Positions 33,306 through 43,787 are shown, numbered from the stretch's first letter. The stretch: 64,000 nucleotides of DNA from Nereida sp024640765 (GCA_024640765.1 JAHEEK010000004.1:1-64000), one strand, 5' to 3'. Numbers and translations are program-made. The notes: a model not told the origin generated them from the sequence alone.

Positions 33306-35771
33306 TTAACGCGGTAAAAGGCGAGTAACACCTGTCGCACCAGCGCGTGCTAGATCAAAATCAAGTGACATTGGGATATATTCGCCCCGCCGCCACAGCA
33401 CACCAAGGTCGTCATAGTGGCGCGACAGCGGATGCCCTGATTGACCCGTCGAAATAATGAAAACGGAACTATCAGGGTCAGCAAAGTCATACACACCACG
33501 GTAGCCTGCGCCGTGTACGTTATGAAACGGATCGGCAGGATCCCCGGATGTACGTCCTCGCATCAACGTATTATCCCCGCCAGAAGTATTTTGCCGAATG
33601 TTGACCACGTGCCGCAAAATGGGCGTCTCACCCAGCACAGGGTGATCATGGGTTGCTTGATGGACATCGCCCCAGCGTAGGGATTCAAGCGCGGTACCGT
33701 ATCTCTCATTGATCCAGATGATCGCATCATCAAGCGCAAGGCGCGCCATGTCTTCGCAGGTTTCAAGCGGGGCAGATTGCACTACGTCACACCAAGCGGC
33801 GGCCCCATCAATATCTCTGTACACCCGTTCAAGGAAAATAGGCTCAACGTGAGTGAATTCAGTATGTAGCGGGCCAAGTTCGTCGCGGATCAGCCGTGTC
33901 TGAAGCGCTTTGACCCATGCAGAATAGATCAGCGGCTCTGGTAAGTGTTCGTTCATCTCGCCATTCCAATCCGCCAAAAGTGTTAGCGCGCGCTGTCGCT
34001 GACGCTCGGGCGTGTCAGCGAGGGCAGGCGGACCAGTGAACCACAGATTTGCTCCAATCAGCGGCAGAATGGTGCGGGCCGTGACGCTGACTGTATCAAG
34101 CTGTGCTTCGATGAAACTGTCGCGGGTGTGCACTTGGCGTGATTGCATCAGGCGGGCCCAACGGGTGATCCGCTGGGTATCGCCGTAGGTGAAACTGACG
34201 TGGTTAGGGAACGCGGCATCGGACACTTTGTTGTTGGTATTGCCGATTATGCCACCCTCAGGCATCAAAACGCGTGGACTAGCTTCGGGCGGCAGGGTCC
34301 CTTGCCATCTGTTTTGGGCGATCCATCCCGGGCTTGGCAAGCGCCCTTTGGTTTGGTGGCGTGCATCCCGCGCGGGCAGGGCACCGATTGTAACCATGCC
34401 AACGCCGTTACTATCTGCCAGCATCAGGTTTTGCGACGGCGCGATAAATGTCTGTGCGGCGTCTGCGGCAGCTTGCACTGATTTGGCCATCATAAGCGCC
34501 ATACCAGCACTCATTGATGTGTCTTTGGGCGACAGAGCAGTCCAGTTTAGCGCGGCAACATACCCGTCGCGCATCAGGGTGCCGAGGTTGTAATGTTCAG
34601 GAGGCAGGACCGGTCCGTTTTCGGTCCAGCGCAGCGTAAGTGTCTCGGACGGGGCCTCCTTGACGTTGATGATGCTATCGCGGGTCCTGAACTGCGCAAA
34701 GCCGTCGGGTGTGCGGTATTGTGTGGGATCATCGGGATTAAGCTGTTCAAAAACAAGATCTTGATCATCAGCATACGACGCCGTGAGCCCCCATCCCAAA
34801 GCGGCACTTCGCCCCATTAATACAAGAGGAATGCCCGGAATTGTGCCCCCAATTATGCCGCCTGACGCAAGTTCAAGCCGCGCCAGATACCAAATTGAGG
34901 GGGATGAAAACGCCAAATGTGGATCACTGGCCAAAAGGCTACCACCAGTGGCAGAACGTGACGGTGCCGCAGCCCACGCGTTGGATGCACCTGCAAGATC
35001 GCGGGGCCTAAATGGTGAAAGCGGGTGCTGCGGTTTTTGGCTGCTTGCCGCATAAACGCGCGTGCTACCTTGGGGCATCACATCCGCAAATGAAGGCAGA
35101 TCCGCAAGGCCCTTGCCAGGTGTGTCGGGCAGCAGGTCCAACATCCGTTCGTTCGATAATATCAAAGAAGTGCGCGCGCGAAGGACCTCTTGTTCAAGAT
35201 GGTTAGTGCCTTGCAGCGCCATCAACTTAATCAGGGCGATACTGTCTGAGGGCTGCCAAGGGGCGATTTGATTGGAAAACAAGAACAGCTCAGGTGCGCC
35301 GCGTCCAAGGGCATCCGCGTTGATCTGCGATAACCGTGCGTTGATACCGGCCGAATAAGCCTCAAGAGCGGCCAGAGTTTCACGCGTTTGGGCCGAAACT
35401 GACTGCGTCGCAAGTGTGTAAAGGTTTAGCCTGCGTAGGACACGGTCAATGGGCAGTGTCTCGGGCCCGAACACTTCAGACAAACGTCCCTGAACAGTCC
35501 GCCGCATTGTGATGAGCTGCCACAGCCTGTCTTGCGCGTGGGCATACCCAAGACCGAAGAAAACATCTTTATCGTTGCTGCCAACAATATGAGGCACATT
35601 GGCGTTGTCGCGGACGATTTCGACAGGGGCTGTAATGCCGCTCAGCGCAACATCCGCGTCATAATCGGGCAGAGAGCGGGAGGCGAACATATAAAGCACG
35701 CCCACCGCAAAGATGCAGCAAACACAAACTCCGCCAAAAAGCCGAAAAATCCATTTTGTAATGCTCAGCAT
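33306..35771 (-). CDS. Penicillin acylase family protein (Ntn hydrolase)
   Basis: 821 residues, with an N-terminal signal/anchor (residues 10-30, rich in C, V and F), so it is exported. The alpha-subunit part includes VPHIVGSNDKDVFFGLGYAH. After a spacer, the autoprocessing site is RDLAGASNAWAAAPSRSATG near residue 265, where the serine before NAW becomes the N-terminal nucleophile of the beta subunit. Relatives cleave penicillin G, acyl-homoserine lactones or other N-acyl amides; in marine bacteria quorum-signal breakdown is plausible but unproven here. It follows the SYLF lipoprotein gene by 67 bases on the same strand. Confidence 0.9.
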   Translation of the reverse strand: MLSITKWIFRLFGGVCVCCIFAVGVLYMFASRSLPDYDADVALSGITAPVEIVRDNANVPHIVGSNDKDVFFGLGYAHAQDRLWQLITMRRTVQGRLSEVFGPETLPIDRVLRRLNLYTLATQSVSAQTRETLAALEAYSAGINARLSQINADALGRGAPELFLFSNQIAPWQPSDSIALIKLMALQGTNHLEQEVLRARTSLILSNERMLDLLPDTPGKGLADLPSFADVMPQGSTRVYAASSQKPQHPLSPFRPRDLAGASNAWAAAPSRSATGGSLLASDPHLAFSSPSIWYLARLELASGGIIGGTIPGIPLVLMGRSAALGWGLTASYADDQDLVFEQLNPDDPTQYRTPDGFAQFRTRDSIINVKEAPSETLTLRWTENGPVLPPEHYNLGTLMRDGYVAALNWTALSPKDTSMSAGMALMMAKSVQAAADAAQTFIAPSQNLMLADSNGVGMVTIGALPARDARHQTKGRLPSPGWIAQNRWQGTLPPEASPRVLMPEGGIIGNTNNKVSDAAFPNHVSFTYGDTQRITRWARLMQSRQVHTRDSFIEAQLDTVSVTARTILPLIGANLWFTGPPALADTPERQRQRALTLLADWNGEMNEHLPEPLIYSAWVKALQTRLIRDELGPLHTEFTHVEPIFLERVYRDIDGAAAWCDVVQSAPLETCEDMARLALDDAIIWINERYGTALESLRWGDVHQATHDHPVLGETPILRHVVNIRQNTSGGDNTLMRGRTSGDPADPFHNVHGAGYRGVYDFADPDSSVFIISTGQSGHPLSRHYDDLGVLWRRGEYIPMSLDFDLARAGATGVTRLLPR

Positions 35772-35838
35772 CGGCTGGCTCTTTCACGTGTTAGTACGGG
35801 CGCGCGTTAGCCCAGCAAACCGCGTAGCTTGCGGATGT

Positions 35839-36453
35839 TTACGGAATAATGCGCGAGTATTTTGAGCCTTCAAGTGTAGCACCCACCAGCATACCTGCCT
35901 GACCGAAAACTAAAGCAATCACCGGTGACAGGGATGTGATCGTGCCTGCGCGGATGCTGTCACCGCGGTCTTTGAACGCATATTCAAGATCAGCGCCAGC
36001 AGCCCAGCCTTGGGAACGGCGGAAATCCATCAGCGACTCGTCTGTCATGAAAAACAGAACATGGGCGTATTGCTGTGCGCCCAATTGCAGGCCCACATTT
36101 CCTTGCGCAGTTGAGTAATAATCAACAGTAGATCCGCCCACTTGCAACGCGCCACGTCCGTACGCACCGCCGATACCGATCAAACCAGCTTCCGTAACCA
36201 ATGGCATGACCAACATACCGCTGGCTTTTTGCGCCAGCTCGTTGGTCGCAGGATATTTACCGTACATAAAGTTCAATGTTTGATCGACGCGCGCATCAAT
36301 TTTGCCCGCTCCTTTAGAGCCGATCCCGTTGCCGCAACCAGCCAAGATCGGCAAGCTGGAAAGCGCGCCCATGGTAAATGCACGGCGCGATGGCTTTGCA
36401 ACCGCGTCCGCAGGGTTTTGGTCAAATAGAGAACCTGTAGTATTTTGTGTCAT
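35839..36453 (-). CDS. SYLF-domain (YSC84-type) lipoprotein with twin-arginine signal
   Basis: 204 residues from ATG at 36453. SRRAFTMGALSSLPILAGC near residues 23-41 combines a twin-arginine motif with a lipobox (LAGC), so export by Tat and lipid attachment are both predicted. The mature part has the SYLF fold, with GMLVMPLVTEAGLIGIGGAY and the Y-A--FK-RGDS segment. Proteins of this type bind lipids or membranes, but their exact role in bacteria is unclear. It probably forms an operon with the acylase gene downstream. Confidence 0.82.
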   Translation of the reverse strand: MTQNTTGSLFDQNPADAVAKPSRRAFTMGALSSLPILAGCGNGIGSKGAGKIDARVDQTLNFMYGKYPATNELAQKASGMLVMPLVTEAGLIGIGGAYGRGALQVGGSTVDYYSTAQGNVGLQLGAQQYAHVLFFMTDESLMDFRRSQGWAAGADLEYAFKDRGDSIRAGTITSLSPVIALVFGQAGMLVGATLEGSKYSRIIP

Positions 36454-36600
36454 GGTCTTGCCTCTGCTCAGGTGCCAATTATGGCCTTTATATTTGGCCA
36501 ATTTGCCGCTTTTTGCGACATTTTCGATCTAAATAATATAGTGGGGCGCTCCTGATGTCACTCAGGAACTGCATAAACTTTGATCTGCGCAGCCTCTCGC

Positions 36601-37602
36601 CTAGGCTTTTTGCAGCAATCTGGCCATGGTGGGTGCGAAATACGTCAAAATGCCATCACAGCCCGCGCGTTTGAAGGCCAGAAGGCTCTCGGTCATCACG
36701 CGATCGCCGTCGATCCAACCATTCTGTGCGGCTCCCATGATCATCGCGTACTCACCTGAAACCTGATAAGCATAGGTGGGCACACCGAACTCCGCTTTGA
36801 CGCGCTGGCAAATATCAAGATACGGCATGCCCGGCTTCACCATGACCATATCCGCACCCTCGCTCAGATCGCGGTGAATATGGCGCAAGGCCTCATCACT
36901 ATTTGCGGGGTTCATTTGATATGTCTTTTTGTCACCCTTTAACGCACCAGATGCACCAACCGCATCGCGGAACGGGCCGTAAAATGCACTGGCGTATTTG
37001 GCCGAGTAGGACATAATCGTCACGTTTTGATGTCCCGCTTCTTCAAGCCCGCGACGCATCGCCTTAATCCGCCCGTCCATCATATCCGATGGCCCCAAAA
37101 TATCTGCACCGGCCTCGGCTTGGGCCAAAGCCATTTTGACCAATGCTTCAACAGTTTCGTCGTTCACGATAACGCCATCACGGACAATCCCGTCGTGACC
37201 GTTGATGTTATAGGGATCAAGAGCCACGTCCGTCATCACAGCAATCTCGGGTACGGCCTCTTTGATCGTGCGGGTGGCACGGTTCGATAGATTATCCTTG
37301 CCCCACGCCTCTGCACAGTCTTGCGTCTTAAGCTCCGGCTCGATGTAGGGGAACATGCACATGGCCGGAATGCCAAGATCACGGGCCTCACGCGCTGCAT
37401 CCACCAAACGGTCAATGGTTAACCGCGACACACCAGGCATAGAGGAGATCGGCTGCTCTGCATCAGTACCTTCCATCACAAACACGGGCCAAATCAGATC
37501 ATCAACAGTCAGTGTGTTTTCACCGGCCAAGCGTCGCAACGCGTCGGACGTACGCAAACGGCGCAGGCGTGTTGCAGGGAAGGCGGCGGTAACAGGTGTC
37601 AT
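36601..37602 (-). CDS. hemB: Delta-aminolevulinic acid dehydratase
   Basis: Condenses two aminolevulinic acids to porphobilinogen in the heme and chlorophyll pathway. 333 residues from ATG at 37602. The two active-site lysines are in MSYSAKYASAFYGPF (near 200) and MVKPGMPYLDI (near 255). The region MTDVALDPYNINGHDG lacks the cysteine triad of zinc enzymes, which suggests a magnesium-type or metal-independent enzyme, common in alphaproteobacteria. It is a single gene, divergent from the membrane protein at 37750. Confidence 0.96.
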   Translation of the reverse strand: MTPVTAAFPATRLRRLRTSDALRRLAGENTLTVDDLIWPVFVMEGTDAEQPISSMPGVSRLTIDRLVDAAREARDLGIPAMCMFPYIEPELKTQDCAEAWGKDNLSNRATRTIKEAVPEIAVMTDVALDPYNINGHDGIVRDGVIVNDETVEALVKMALAQAEAGADILGPSDMMDGRIKAMRRGLEEAGHQNVTIMSYSAKYASAFYGPFRDAVGASGALKGDKKTYQMNPANSDEALRHIHRDLSEGADMVMVKPGMPYLDICQRVKAEFGVPTYAYQVSGEYAMIMGAAQNGWIDGDRVMTESLLAFKRAGCDGILTYFAPTMARLLQKA

Positions 37603-37749
37603 GTCAGGGGGCTTTCGGTCTTTGATTTCGGTGCCACTTTGCCTCAATCCAGCGCACCCAACAAGGGGCGTTGACGGTTGGCATCAAGGCGCGGCCTCGC
37701 TATAGCGAACGGACGCAGAGGCGTGTGATGATTTAGCCGGAGTTGGCCC

Positions 37750-38271
37750 TTGGATTGGTATGAAGCGGTATTTGAACTGATTGACCTCAGATCATTTTCA
37801 AACCTGTGGTACTGGATCGCGCTCGCGGTGTTTTGGTCATCGGCGAGCCACTATGTTCTGGGCGTGCCGTTTGATCTGGTTCTACGCGCGAAACGTAAAG
37901 GGGGGCAGGCCGAAGCCGACCTGCGCGATATGGTGCGTGTGGCGATCAACCGCCTGCTGATCATCGGTGAAGTGTCAGGGCTTTTGATCTTTGGGTTTGG
38001 CTGCTTTGTCATCACTGGACTGTTCTTATTGGGCTTTATGTACGGCGTTGAGTTTGCGCAGGCGTTATTCTTGATCCTGTTCCCGATGGGACTGTTGGGG
38101 CTGATGTCCATCCGCGCGGCCAGCAGTATAGAGGCCAATGTCGAAACCATGGACCAGCTTCATGCCCGCCTTCTGAAACACAGGTTTTGGACCCAAGTAC
38201 TTGGGATAATTTCTATTTTCATCACCGCAATCTGGGGCATGTATCAAAATATGGTCGTGGGTAGCCTTTGA
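37750..38271 (+). CDS. Four-helix membrane protein next to mfd
   Basis: 173 residues with hydrophobic segments at about 20-40, 72-98, 103-125 and 148-168. The start is TTG at 37750, 18 bases after an in-frame TGA, so no longer version exists. In Rhodobacterales databases homologues have been labelled component of SufBCD complex, a name I find unsupported by the sequence. No suf genes are nearby; it lies 70 bases upstream of mfd. Function unknown. Confidence 0.65.
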   Translation: MDWYEAVFELIDLRSFSNLWYWIALAVFWSSASHYVLGVPFDLVLRAKRKGGQAEADLRDMVRVAINRLLIIGEVSGLLIFGFGCFVITGLFLLGFMYGVEFAQALFLILFPMGLLGLMSIRAASSIEANVETMDQLHARLLKHRFWTQVLGIISIFITAIWGMYQNMVVGSL

Positions 38272-38341
38272 AGCGGTGCGATCTGTGCTCAAACTTGTGT
38301 CTGTGCCTTGACGCGGCCCGTCAGCGCGGTAGGTCATTCGC

Positions 38342-41300
38342 ATGACCCAACCCCTGATTATTTCCGGCGCCCCCGAGGGCTATGACGCCCAACTGCTTCT
38401 GCGCGAGTACGAAAAAAGTGGCAGCGTTATTCACGTGGCGCGCGATGATAAACGCCTTGAAGCGATGCGCGAGGCTTTGGCGTTTTTCGTACCTGACGTC
38501 CCCGTTATCAGCTTTCCTGCGTGGGATTGTTTGCCATATGACCGTACATCGCCCAATGCAGATGTCTCTGCGGCGCGGATGGCGGTTCTGGCGGGGCTTG
38601 TGGCGGGTGGGCCGAAACAGTTTATCCTGCTGACCACACTTAATGCCGCGACCCAACGCATACCTGCGCGCAGCGTACTTGAAGGGGCAAGCTTTATCGC
38701 AACTGTCGGGCACCAAGTGAACGAAGAGGCGTTGCGGGCGTTTTTGGTGCGCATGGGCTTCACCCAAAGCCCCACTGTCGTAGAGCCTGGTGATTATGCC
38801 GTGCGCGGCGGCATCATTGATGTCTATCCCCCGGGTCAATCGGGGCCAGTGCGGCTGGACCTATTTGGGGATGTGTTGGACGGCGCCCGCAGGTTTGATC
38901 CGGCAACACAGCGCACCACGGAAAAGCTGTCGGTTGTTGAATTGGCACCAGTGTCCGAGGTCATCTTGGATGAGCCAGCGATTACGCGCTTTCGCCAGAC
39001 CTACCGTATTGAATTTGGCGCGGCAGGCACAGACGATCCGCTTTATGAGGCCGTGAGCGCAGGGCGCAAACACGCCAGCATCGAACATTGGTTGGCGTTT
39101 TTCCACGATCATCTTGAGACCCTGTTTGATTATGTGCCCAACGCGGCGATTGCGCTTGATGATCAAAGTGCGGCCATGCGCGACGCTAGATGGGCCAGCA
39201 TCGTTGACCAATACGAAAACCGCCAAGAGGCACTAAAACAGAAGAAACGCCTGGGCACTGTTTACAAGCCGGCGCACCCTGCGGGTCTTTACCTTGATGA
39301 TGACGCATGGACCGCAGCTACATCTGAGCGGCGCGTGCTTCAACTGGTTGCTTTGCCGCAATCCACAGGCGCGGGTGTCATTGATGCGGGTGGGAGAATT
39401 GGACGGAATTTCTCACCCGAACGTAAGCAAGCAAATATAAGCTTATTCAGTAGCTTGTCAGCACATATTAAAGCATCACTTCAAGAGAGACCTGTGATTA
39501 TCGCCTCATATTCCGAAGGCGCGCGGGAACGGTTGCACGGGCTTCTTGCGGATGAAGGGCTGGTTGATCTCGCGCTGATTTCAAACGCTGGTGATATAGC
39601 CAAAGGGCGCGTTCATCTGGCGGTTTGGGGGCTTGATCACGGGTTTGAAAGCCCTGAAATGGTCGTCATTTCAGAGCAAGATGTCTTGGGAGACAGGCTG
39701 ATCCGCCGCGCCAAGAAAAAGCGCCGCGCGGATAATTTTCTGTCTGAAACCCAAAGCCTTAGCCCCGGCGATTTGGTCGTGCACGTCGATCACGGTGTTG
39801 GTCGCTTCATGGGCCTTGAAGTTGTCACAGCCGCAGGGGCGGCGCATGAGTGTCTGTCGCTTGAATATGCGGAAGCGGCAAAATTGTATTTGCCCGTTGA
39901 GAACATTGAGCTGTTGTCCAAGTTTGGTAACGATCAGGGCTTGCTTGATAAGTTGGGTGGTGGTGCCTGGCAGGCCAAGAAAGCAAAACTTAAAGAACGT
40001 ATTCGCCAGATCGCTGATCGTTTGATCCGTGTCGCGGCTGAGCGCTCCTTGCGGACAGCGCCGATGATGGAGCCGCCCGCAGGTATGTGGGATGCGTTTT
40101 CGGCGCGCTTTCCTTACCAAGAAACTGACGATCAGCGGAGCGCCATCGGCGACGTGCTTGACGATCTGGCCAGTGGCCAACCCATGGACCGCCTTATTTG
40201 TGGCGATGTAGGCTTTGGCAAAACCGAAGTCGCCATGCGCGCGGCGTTTATTGCGGCGATGTCGGGCGTGCAGGTCGCTATCATCGCACCCACAACGCTA
40301 CTGGCGCGCCAACACTACAAATCATTCGCCGAACGCTTCCGTGGTTTTCCGTTGGAGGTGAGACAGTTGTCTCGCTTCGTCTCGGCCAAAGAGGCAAGTG
40401 AGACCCGTGACGGTATCAATCGGGGCACCGTTGACATTGTCATTGGCACCCACGCGCTACTGGTAAAATCTGTGCGTTTTGAACGTCTTGGGCTGCTCAT
40501 TATTGACGAAGAACAGCATTTCGGTGTTCAGCACAAAGAGCGTTTGAAACAGATTCGGACAGATGTCCACGTTCTGACTCTGACCGCCACGCCCATCCCA
40601 CGGACGCTGCAATTATCGCTTTCTGGCGTGCGCGATTTATCGATTATTGGCACGCCACCGATGGACCGCCTTTCAATCAGAACCTACGTAAGCGAGTTTG
40701 ATCCCGTGACCATCCGCGAGGCGCTTCTGCGTGAGCATTATCGCGGTGGGCAGTCGTTCTATGTGGTTCCGCGCATCTCTGATCTACCCGAAATTGAGGA
40801 GTTCCTGCGCGAAGAAGTTCCCGAAGTCAGCTTTATCGTGGCAAACGGTCAGATGGCTGCAGGTAAACTCGATGATACAATGAACGCGTTTTATGACGGC
40901 AAATACGACGTGCTTCTTGCGACAACGATTGTGGAGTCGGGCATCGATATTCCAACCGCCAACACAATGATTGTGCACCGCTCTGACATGTTTGGTCTGT
41001 CGCAGCTGTACCAAATTCGTGGGCGCGTGGGCCGATCCAAAACCCGTGCCTATGCATATTTGACCACGAAACCCCGTGCGAAGCTGACACCTACCGCCGA
41101 AAAACGTCTGCGTGTACTTGGCAGCCTCGACACATTAGGCGCCGGTTTCACCTTGGCATCTCAAGATCTTGATATTCGCGGCGCAGGGAATTTGATTGGC
41201 GAAGAACAATCGGGGCAGATGCGTGAGGTAGGCTACGAACTTTACCAATCCATGCTTGAAGAAGCGATTGCCAACATCAAGTCTGGCAAGGCTGAAGGTT

Positions 41301-41791
41301 TGATTGATGACGGGCAATGGGCGCCGCAGATTAACCTTGGTGTACCAGTGTTGATACCAGAAGACTTCGTTCCCGATCTTGATGTAAGGCTTGGATTATA
41401 TCGCCGTCTCAGTGGGTTGCAGAGCAAAGTTGAACTAGAAGGGTTTGCTGCTGAGTTGATTGACCGGTTCGGTAAGCTGCCCCGTGAAGTGAACACATTG
41501 ATGCTTGTCGTCCGGATTAAAGCGATGTGTAAAAAGGCCGAAATTGCCAAGTTGGACGCGGGCCCCAAAGGCGCGACGATCAGCTTTCACAACAATAAAT
41601 ACGCATCCCCCGAGGGCCTCATTGCCTTTATCGATGAGCTGAACGGCGATGCACGTGTTCGCGACAACAAGATCGTGGTTGCGCGGCAGTGGTCGAGTGA
41701 CGCGGACAAAATCAAAGGATCATTCGCTCTGGCCAAGGCCCTTGCCGAGAAAGCTATTACCCACAAAAAGAAGCAAAAAGCGAAAGCTTAG
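38342..41791 (+). CDS. mfd: Transcription-repair coupling factor
   Basis: 1149 residues. It displaces RNA polymerase stalled at DNA lesions and recruits UvrA. Domains in order: UvrB-like N-terminal region (FPAWDCLPYDRTSPNADVSA), polymerase-binding RID (SPGDLVVHVDHGVGRFMGLE near 480), the helicase with Walker A CGDVGFGKTEVAMRAAF near 620 and DEEQ box IIDEEQHFGV, the second helicase motor with RIRGRVGRSK-type motif VI (YQIRGRVGRSKTRAYAYL), and the C-terminal TRCF domain. The stop overlaps the convergent MFS gene stop by four bases. Confidence 0.96.
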   Translation: MTQPLIISGAPEGYDAQLLLREYEKSGSVIHVARDDKRLEAMREALAFFVPDVPVISFPAWDCLPYDRTSPNADVSAARMAVLAGLVAGGPKQFILLTTLNAATQRIPARSVLEGASFIATVGHQVNEEALRAFLVRMGFTQSPTVVEPGDYAVRGGIIDVYPPGQSGPVRLDLFGDVLDGARRFDPATQRTTEKLSVVELAPVSEVILDEPAITRFRQTYRIEFGAAGTDDPLYEAVSAGRKHASIEHWLAFFHDHLETLFDYVPNAAIALDDQSAAMRDARWASIVDQYENRQEALKQKKRLGTVYKPAHPAGLYLDDDAWTAATSERRVLQLVALPQSTGAGVIDAGGRIGRNFSPERKQANISLFSSLSAHIKASLQERPVIIASYSEGARERLHGLLADEGLVDLALISNAGDIAKGRVHLAVWGLDHGFESPEMVVISEQDVLGDRLIRRAKKKRRADNFLSETQSLSPGDLVVHVDHGVGRFMGLEVVTAAGAAHECLSLEYAEAAKLYLPVENIELLSKFGNDQGLLDKLGGGAWQAKKAKLKERIRQIADRLIRVAAERSLRTAPMMEPPAGMWDAFSARFPYQETDDQRSAIGDVLDDLASGQPMDRLICGDVGFGKTEVAMRAAFIAAMSGVQVAIIAPTTLLARQHYKSFAERFRGFPLEVRQLSRFVSAKEASETRDGINRGTVDIVIGTHALLVKSVRFERLGLLIIDEEQHFGVQHKERLKQIRTDVHVLTLTATPIPRTLQLSLSGVRDLSIIGTPPMDRLSIRTYVSEFDPVTIREALLREHYRGGQSFYVVPRISDLPEIEEFLREEVPEVSFIVANGQMAAGKLDDTMNAFYDGKYDVLLATTIVESGIDIPTANTMIVHRSDMFGLSQLYQIRGRVGRSKTRAYAYLTTKPRAKLTPTAEKRLRVLGSLDTLGAGFTLASQDLDIRGAGNLIGEEQSGQMREVGYELYQSMLEEAIANIKSGKAEGLIDDGQWAPQINLGVPVLIPEDFVPDLDVRLGLYRRLSGLQSKVELEGFAAELIDRFGKLPREVNTLMLVVRIKAMCKKAEIAKLDAGPKGATISFHNNKYASPEGLIAFIDELNGDARVRDNKIVVARQWSSDADKIKGSFALAKALAEKAITHKKKQKAKA

Positions 41792-42990
41792 GGACGAATG
41801 CCGCGCGCAGTCACATAGGCCAACGTGATGCAGACCGTGATGCCAATGGCGACTGGTAGGGGCGTGCCATCAAATGCAAGGCCAATGGGGGCCGCGATCA
41901 GAACTGAACCCACGGTGGCGGAACCTTGCAATAGCGATGCTGCAAACCCCGCAATGTGACCAAGCGGCTCCATGGCCAATGCATTCAGGTTTCCTAGTGT
42001 AAGGCCCACGATAAAGAACACAGATGTGGTCCAGATCACATAGATCCCAAAGCTGTTTGCAGGGCTCAACAGCCAAACCGTAATCATAACAGCCGATATG
42101 GCGATCTGTCCCAGCATGGCCGTTGATATGACCCGCTGCATGCCCAGCTTTACGACGATTTTTGAGTTAAGGAACGATGCGCTTGCGGCTAACACGGCGA
42201 TCAAGGCGAACCAGTACGGGAACTGAGACACCTGTTCGTAAACATCAGCGAAAACCTGTTGCGTTGAACTTAGGGCGGCAAAAAGACACGCATAAATAAG
42301 GGTTTGCGTCATGATCGACCGTCTCACAACACTGAGAGACACCATCTCACGAAAAGCCGCGGCCAGTGAGGCAAAGGCGAGGGGCCGCTTTTGGACAAGT
42401 GTCTCGGGTTGCCGGATTAAAAACCAAAGGCTGGTTAGAATGCTGAAAACGGCGAAGGCCGCAAACAGCCCACGCCATCCGGTAAAGCCAACGATCACGG
42501 CGCCAATTGAAGGGGCAATCGCCGGCACAAGTGCAAAGACCATCATGATCAGTGACATCAGTCGCGCCATTTCACGGCCAGATGTTTGGTCGCGGACGAT
42601 GGCCATCGCAACAACCCGCGCGGCAGATGCGCCAAGCCCCATGGTGACGCGGGTGATCAGCAAAAGGGTAATCTCAGTGGTGAAGATCGCGACCATGCAG
42701 GACGCGACATAAAGCACCGCACCAAAGATCAACGTCGGACGACGGCCAAACCGATCTGCCAAAGGCCCCACGAAAAACGTGCCAATCCCCATGCCCAACA
42801 CAAACGCCGTGATCGTCAGTTGGGCGTTATTGGGATTACTCGGCGTCAGGCTTTGCGCGATATCTGGCAGCGCTGGCAAAAGCGCGTCGATGGAGAACGC
42901 AATCGTTGCGGTCAACATACCCATCAACGCGATAAATTCGCGAGGACCAAGTGCCTGGGTTGGTCTGCGGCGGGTGTGCGCTTGGCTCAT
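41788..42990 (-). CDS. Bcr/CflA-type MFS multidrug efflux transporter
   Basis: 400 residues from ATG at 42990, twelve predicted membrane helices. The MFS signature between helices 2 and 3 is GPLADRFGRRP, and the helix-1 region FSIDALLPALPDIAQSL is typical of the Bcr/CflA (DHA1) drug-proton antiporters. Its start overlaps the stop of the upstream DsbA-like gene as ATGA, so both are made from one transcript. The substrate is unknown. Confidence 0.9.
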   Translation of the reverse strand: MSQAHTRRRPTQALGPREFIALMGMLTATIAFSIDALLPALPDIAQSLTPSNPNNAQLTITAFVLGMGIGTFFVGPLADRFGRRPTLIFGAVLYVASCMVAIFTTEITLLLITRVTMGLGASAARVVAMAIVRDQTSGREMARLMSLIMMVFALVPAIAPSIGAVIVGFTGWRGLFAAFAVFSILTSLWFLIRQPETLVQKRPLAFASLAAAFREMVSLSVVRRSIMTQTLIYACLFAALSSTQQVFADVYEQVSQFPYWFALIAVLAASASFLNSKIVVKLGMQRVISTAMLGQIAISAVMITVWLLSPANSFGIYVIWTTSVFFIVGLTLGNLNALAMEPLGHIAGFAASLLQGSATVGSVLIAAPIGLAFDGTPLPVAIGITVCITLAYVTARGIRP

Positions 42991-43631
42991 TCGGGTGATG
43001 CCAGCTGTTCTTTGATGTCGTTGATCACTTGGACCCACAAGTCGGGACCTTGCGCGCCGGGAACAGCGTGCTGATTTGCGACAACAAAAGTGGGCACAGA
43101 ATTAACACCCATTTTGCGGCTATGTGCATCCCGATCGCGAATGTCTTTTGCATCTTCAACAGTGGCCAGCAGTTTGCGCACAAGGGCTGCATCCATTTCA
43201 ACACTGTCTGCAATATCAGCGAGCGTTTCGTGATCCGCGATATCCCGTCCGTCTTCAAAATAGGCTTTGAAAAGTGCATGCACCATTGCCGTCTGCTTAC
43301 CTTCAATGCCTGCCCAATGAATGACACGGTGCGCATCAAGCGTGTTTGGCGTGCGTGTGATGCCTTCGAAGTTGATCGTAAGGCCCGCTTTTTCAGCGGC
43401 CTCTACAACGGGGGCGTAGGCGCGGACGGCACCCTCTTTGCCGCCAAACTTCGTTTCCAGATACTCACGACGGTCCATGCCAGCCGCGGGCATATCAGGA
43501 TTAAGCTGAAACGGATGCCACTCGATCGTGAATGGGTGGTCAGGCACCTCTGCCAGCGCTTTGAAAAGATGCGTTTTGCCAATGTAACACCAAGGGCAAA
43601 TTGGGTCGGATATAATATCAAGCTTAACCAC
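42987..43631 (-). CDS. DsbA-family oxidoreductase (FrnE-like)
   Basis: 214 residues. The thioredoxin-fold CxxC is DPICPWCYIGKTHL near residues 9-22, and the cis-Pro is in GVNSVPTFVV. There is no signal peptide, so it acts in the cytoplasm, like FrnE, a disulfide isomerase-like group. GTG at 43631 is chosen because AAGGAG lies six bases upstream and homologues begin MVKLD; the ATG at 43637 abuts the Shine-Dalgarno with no spacing. It is cotranscribed with the MFS exporter and divergent from the regulator at 43788. Confidence 0.87.
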   Translation of the reverse strand: MVKLDIISDPICPWCYIGKTHLFKALAEVPDHPFTIEWHPFQLNPDMPAAGMDRREYLETKFGGKEGAVRAYAPVVEAAEKAGLTINFEGITRTPNTLDAHRVIHWAGIEGKQTAMVHALFKAYFEDGRDIADHETLADIADSVEMDAALVRKLLATVEDAKDIRDRDAHSRKMGVNSVPTFVVANQHAVPGAQGPDLWVQVINDIKEQLASPE

Positions 43632-43787
43632 GGGCATCTCCTTTACGAGGCATTGGCGATGAGTTGCGTGTTGTCTGGCAGGGAAGCGGGGCGAATGTAA
43701 AGCGGGCAAAGCAATTGAACAGGGGCCTGTGCAACTTTGCAAAGCATGTTGTTGCCAGCGGTTGTTAGCGTGGGCTATAGGCTTTTC

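Noticed and set aside
39400..39500. Locally AT-rich part of mfd as foreign DNA
   Set aside because: The reading frame is intact and the residues fit the normal Mfd sequence, so ordinary codon variation explains it.
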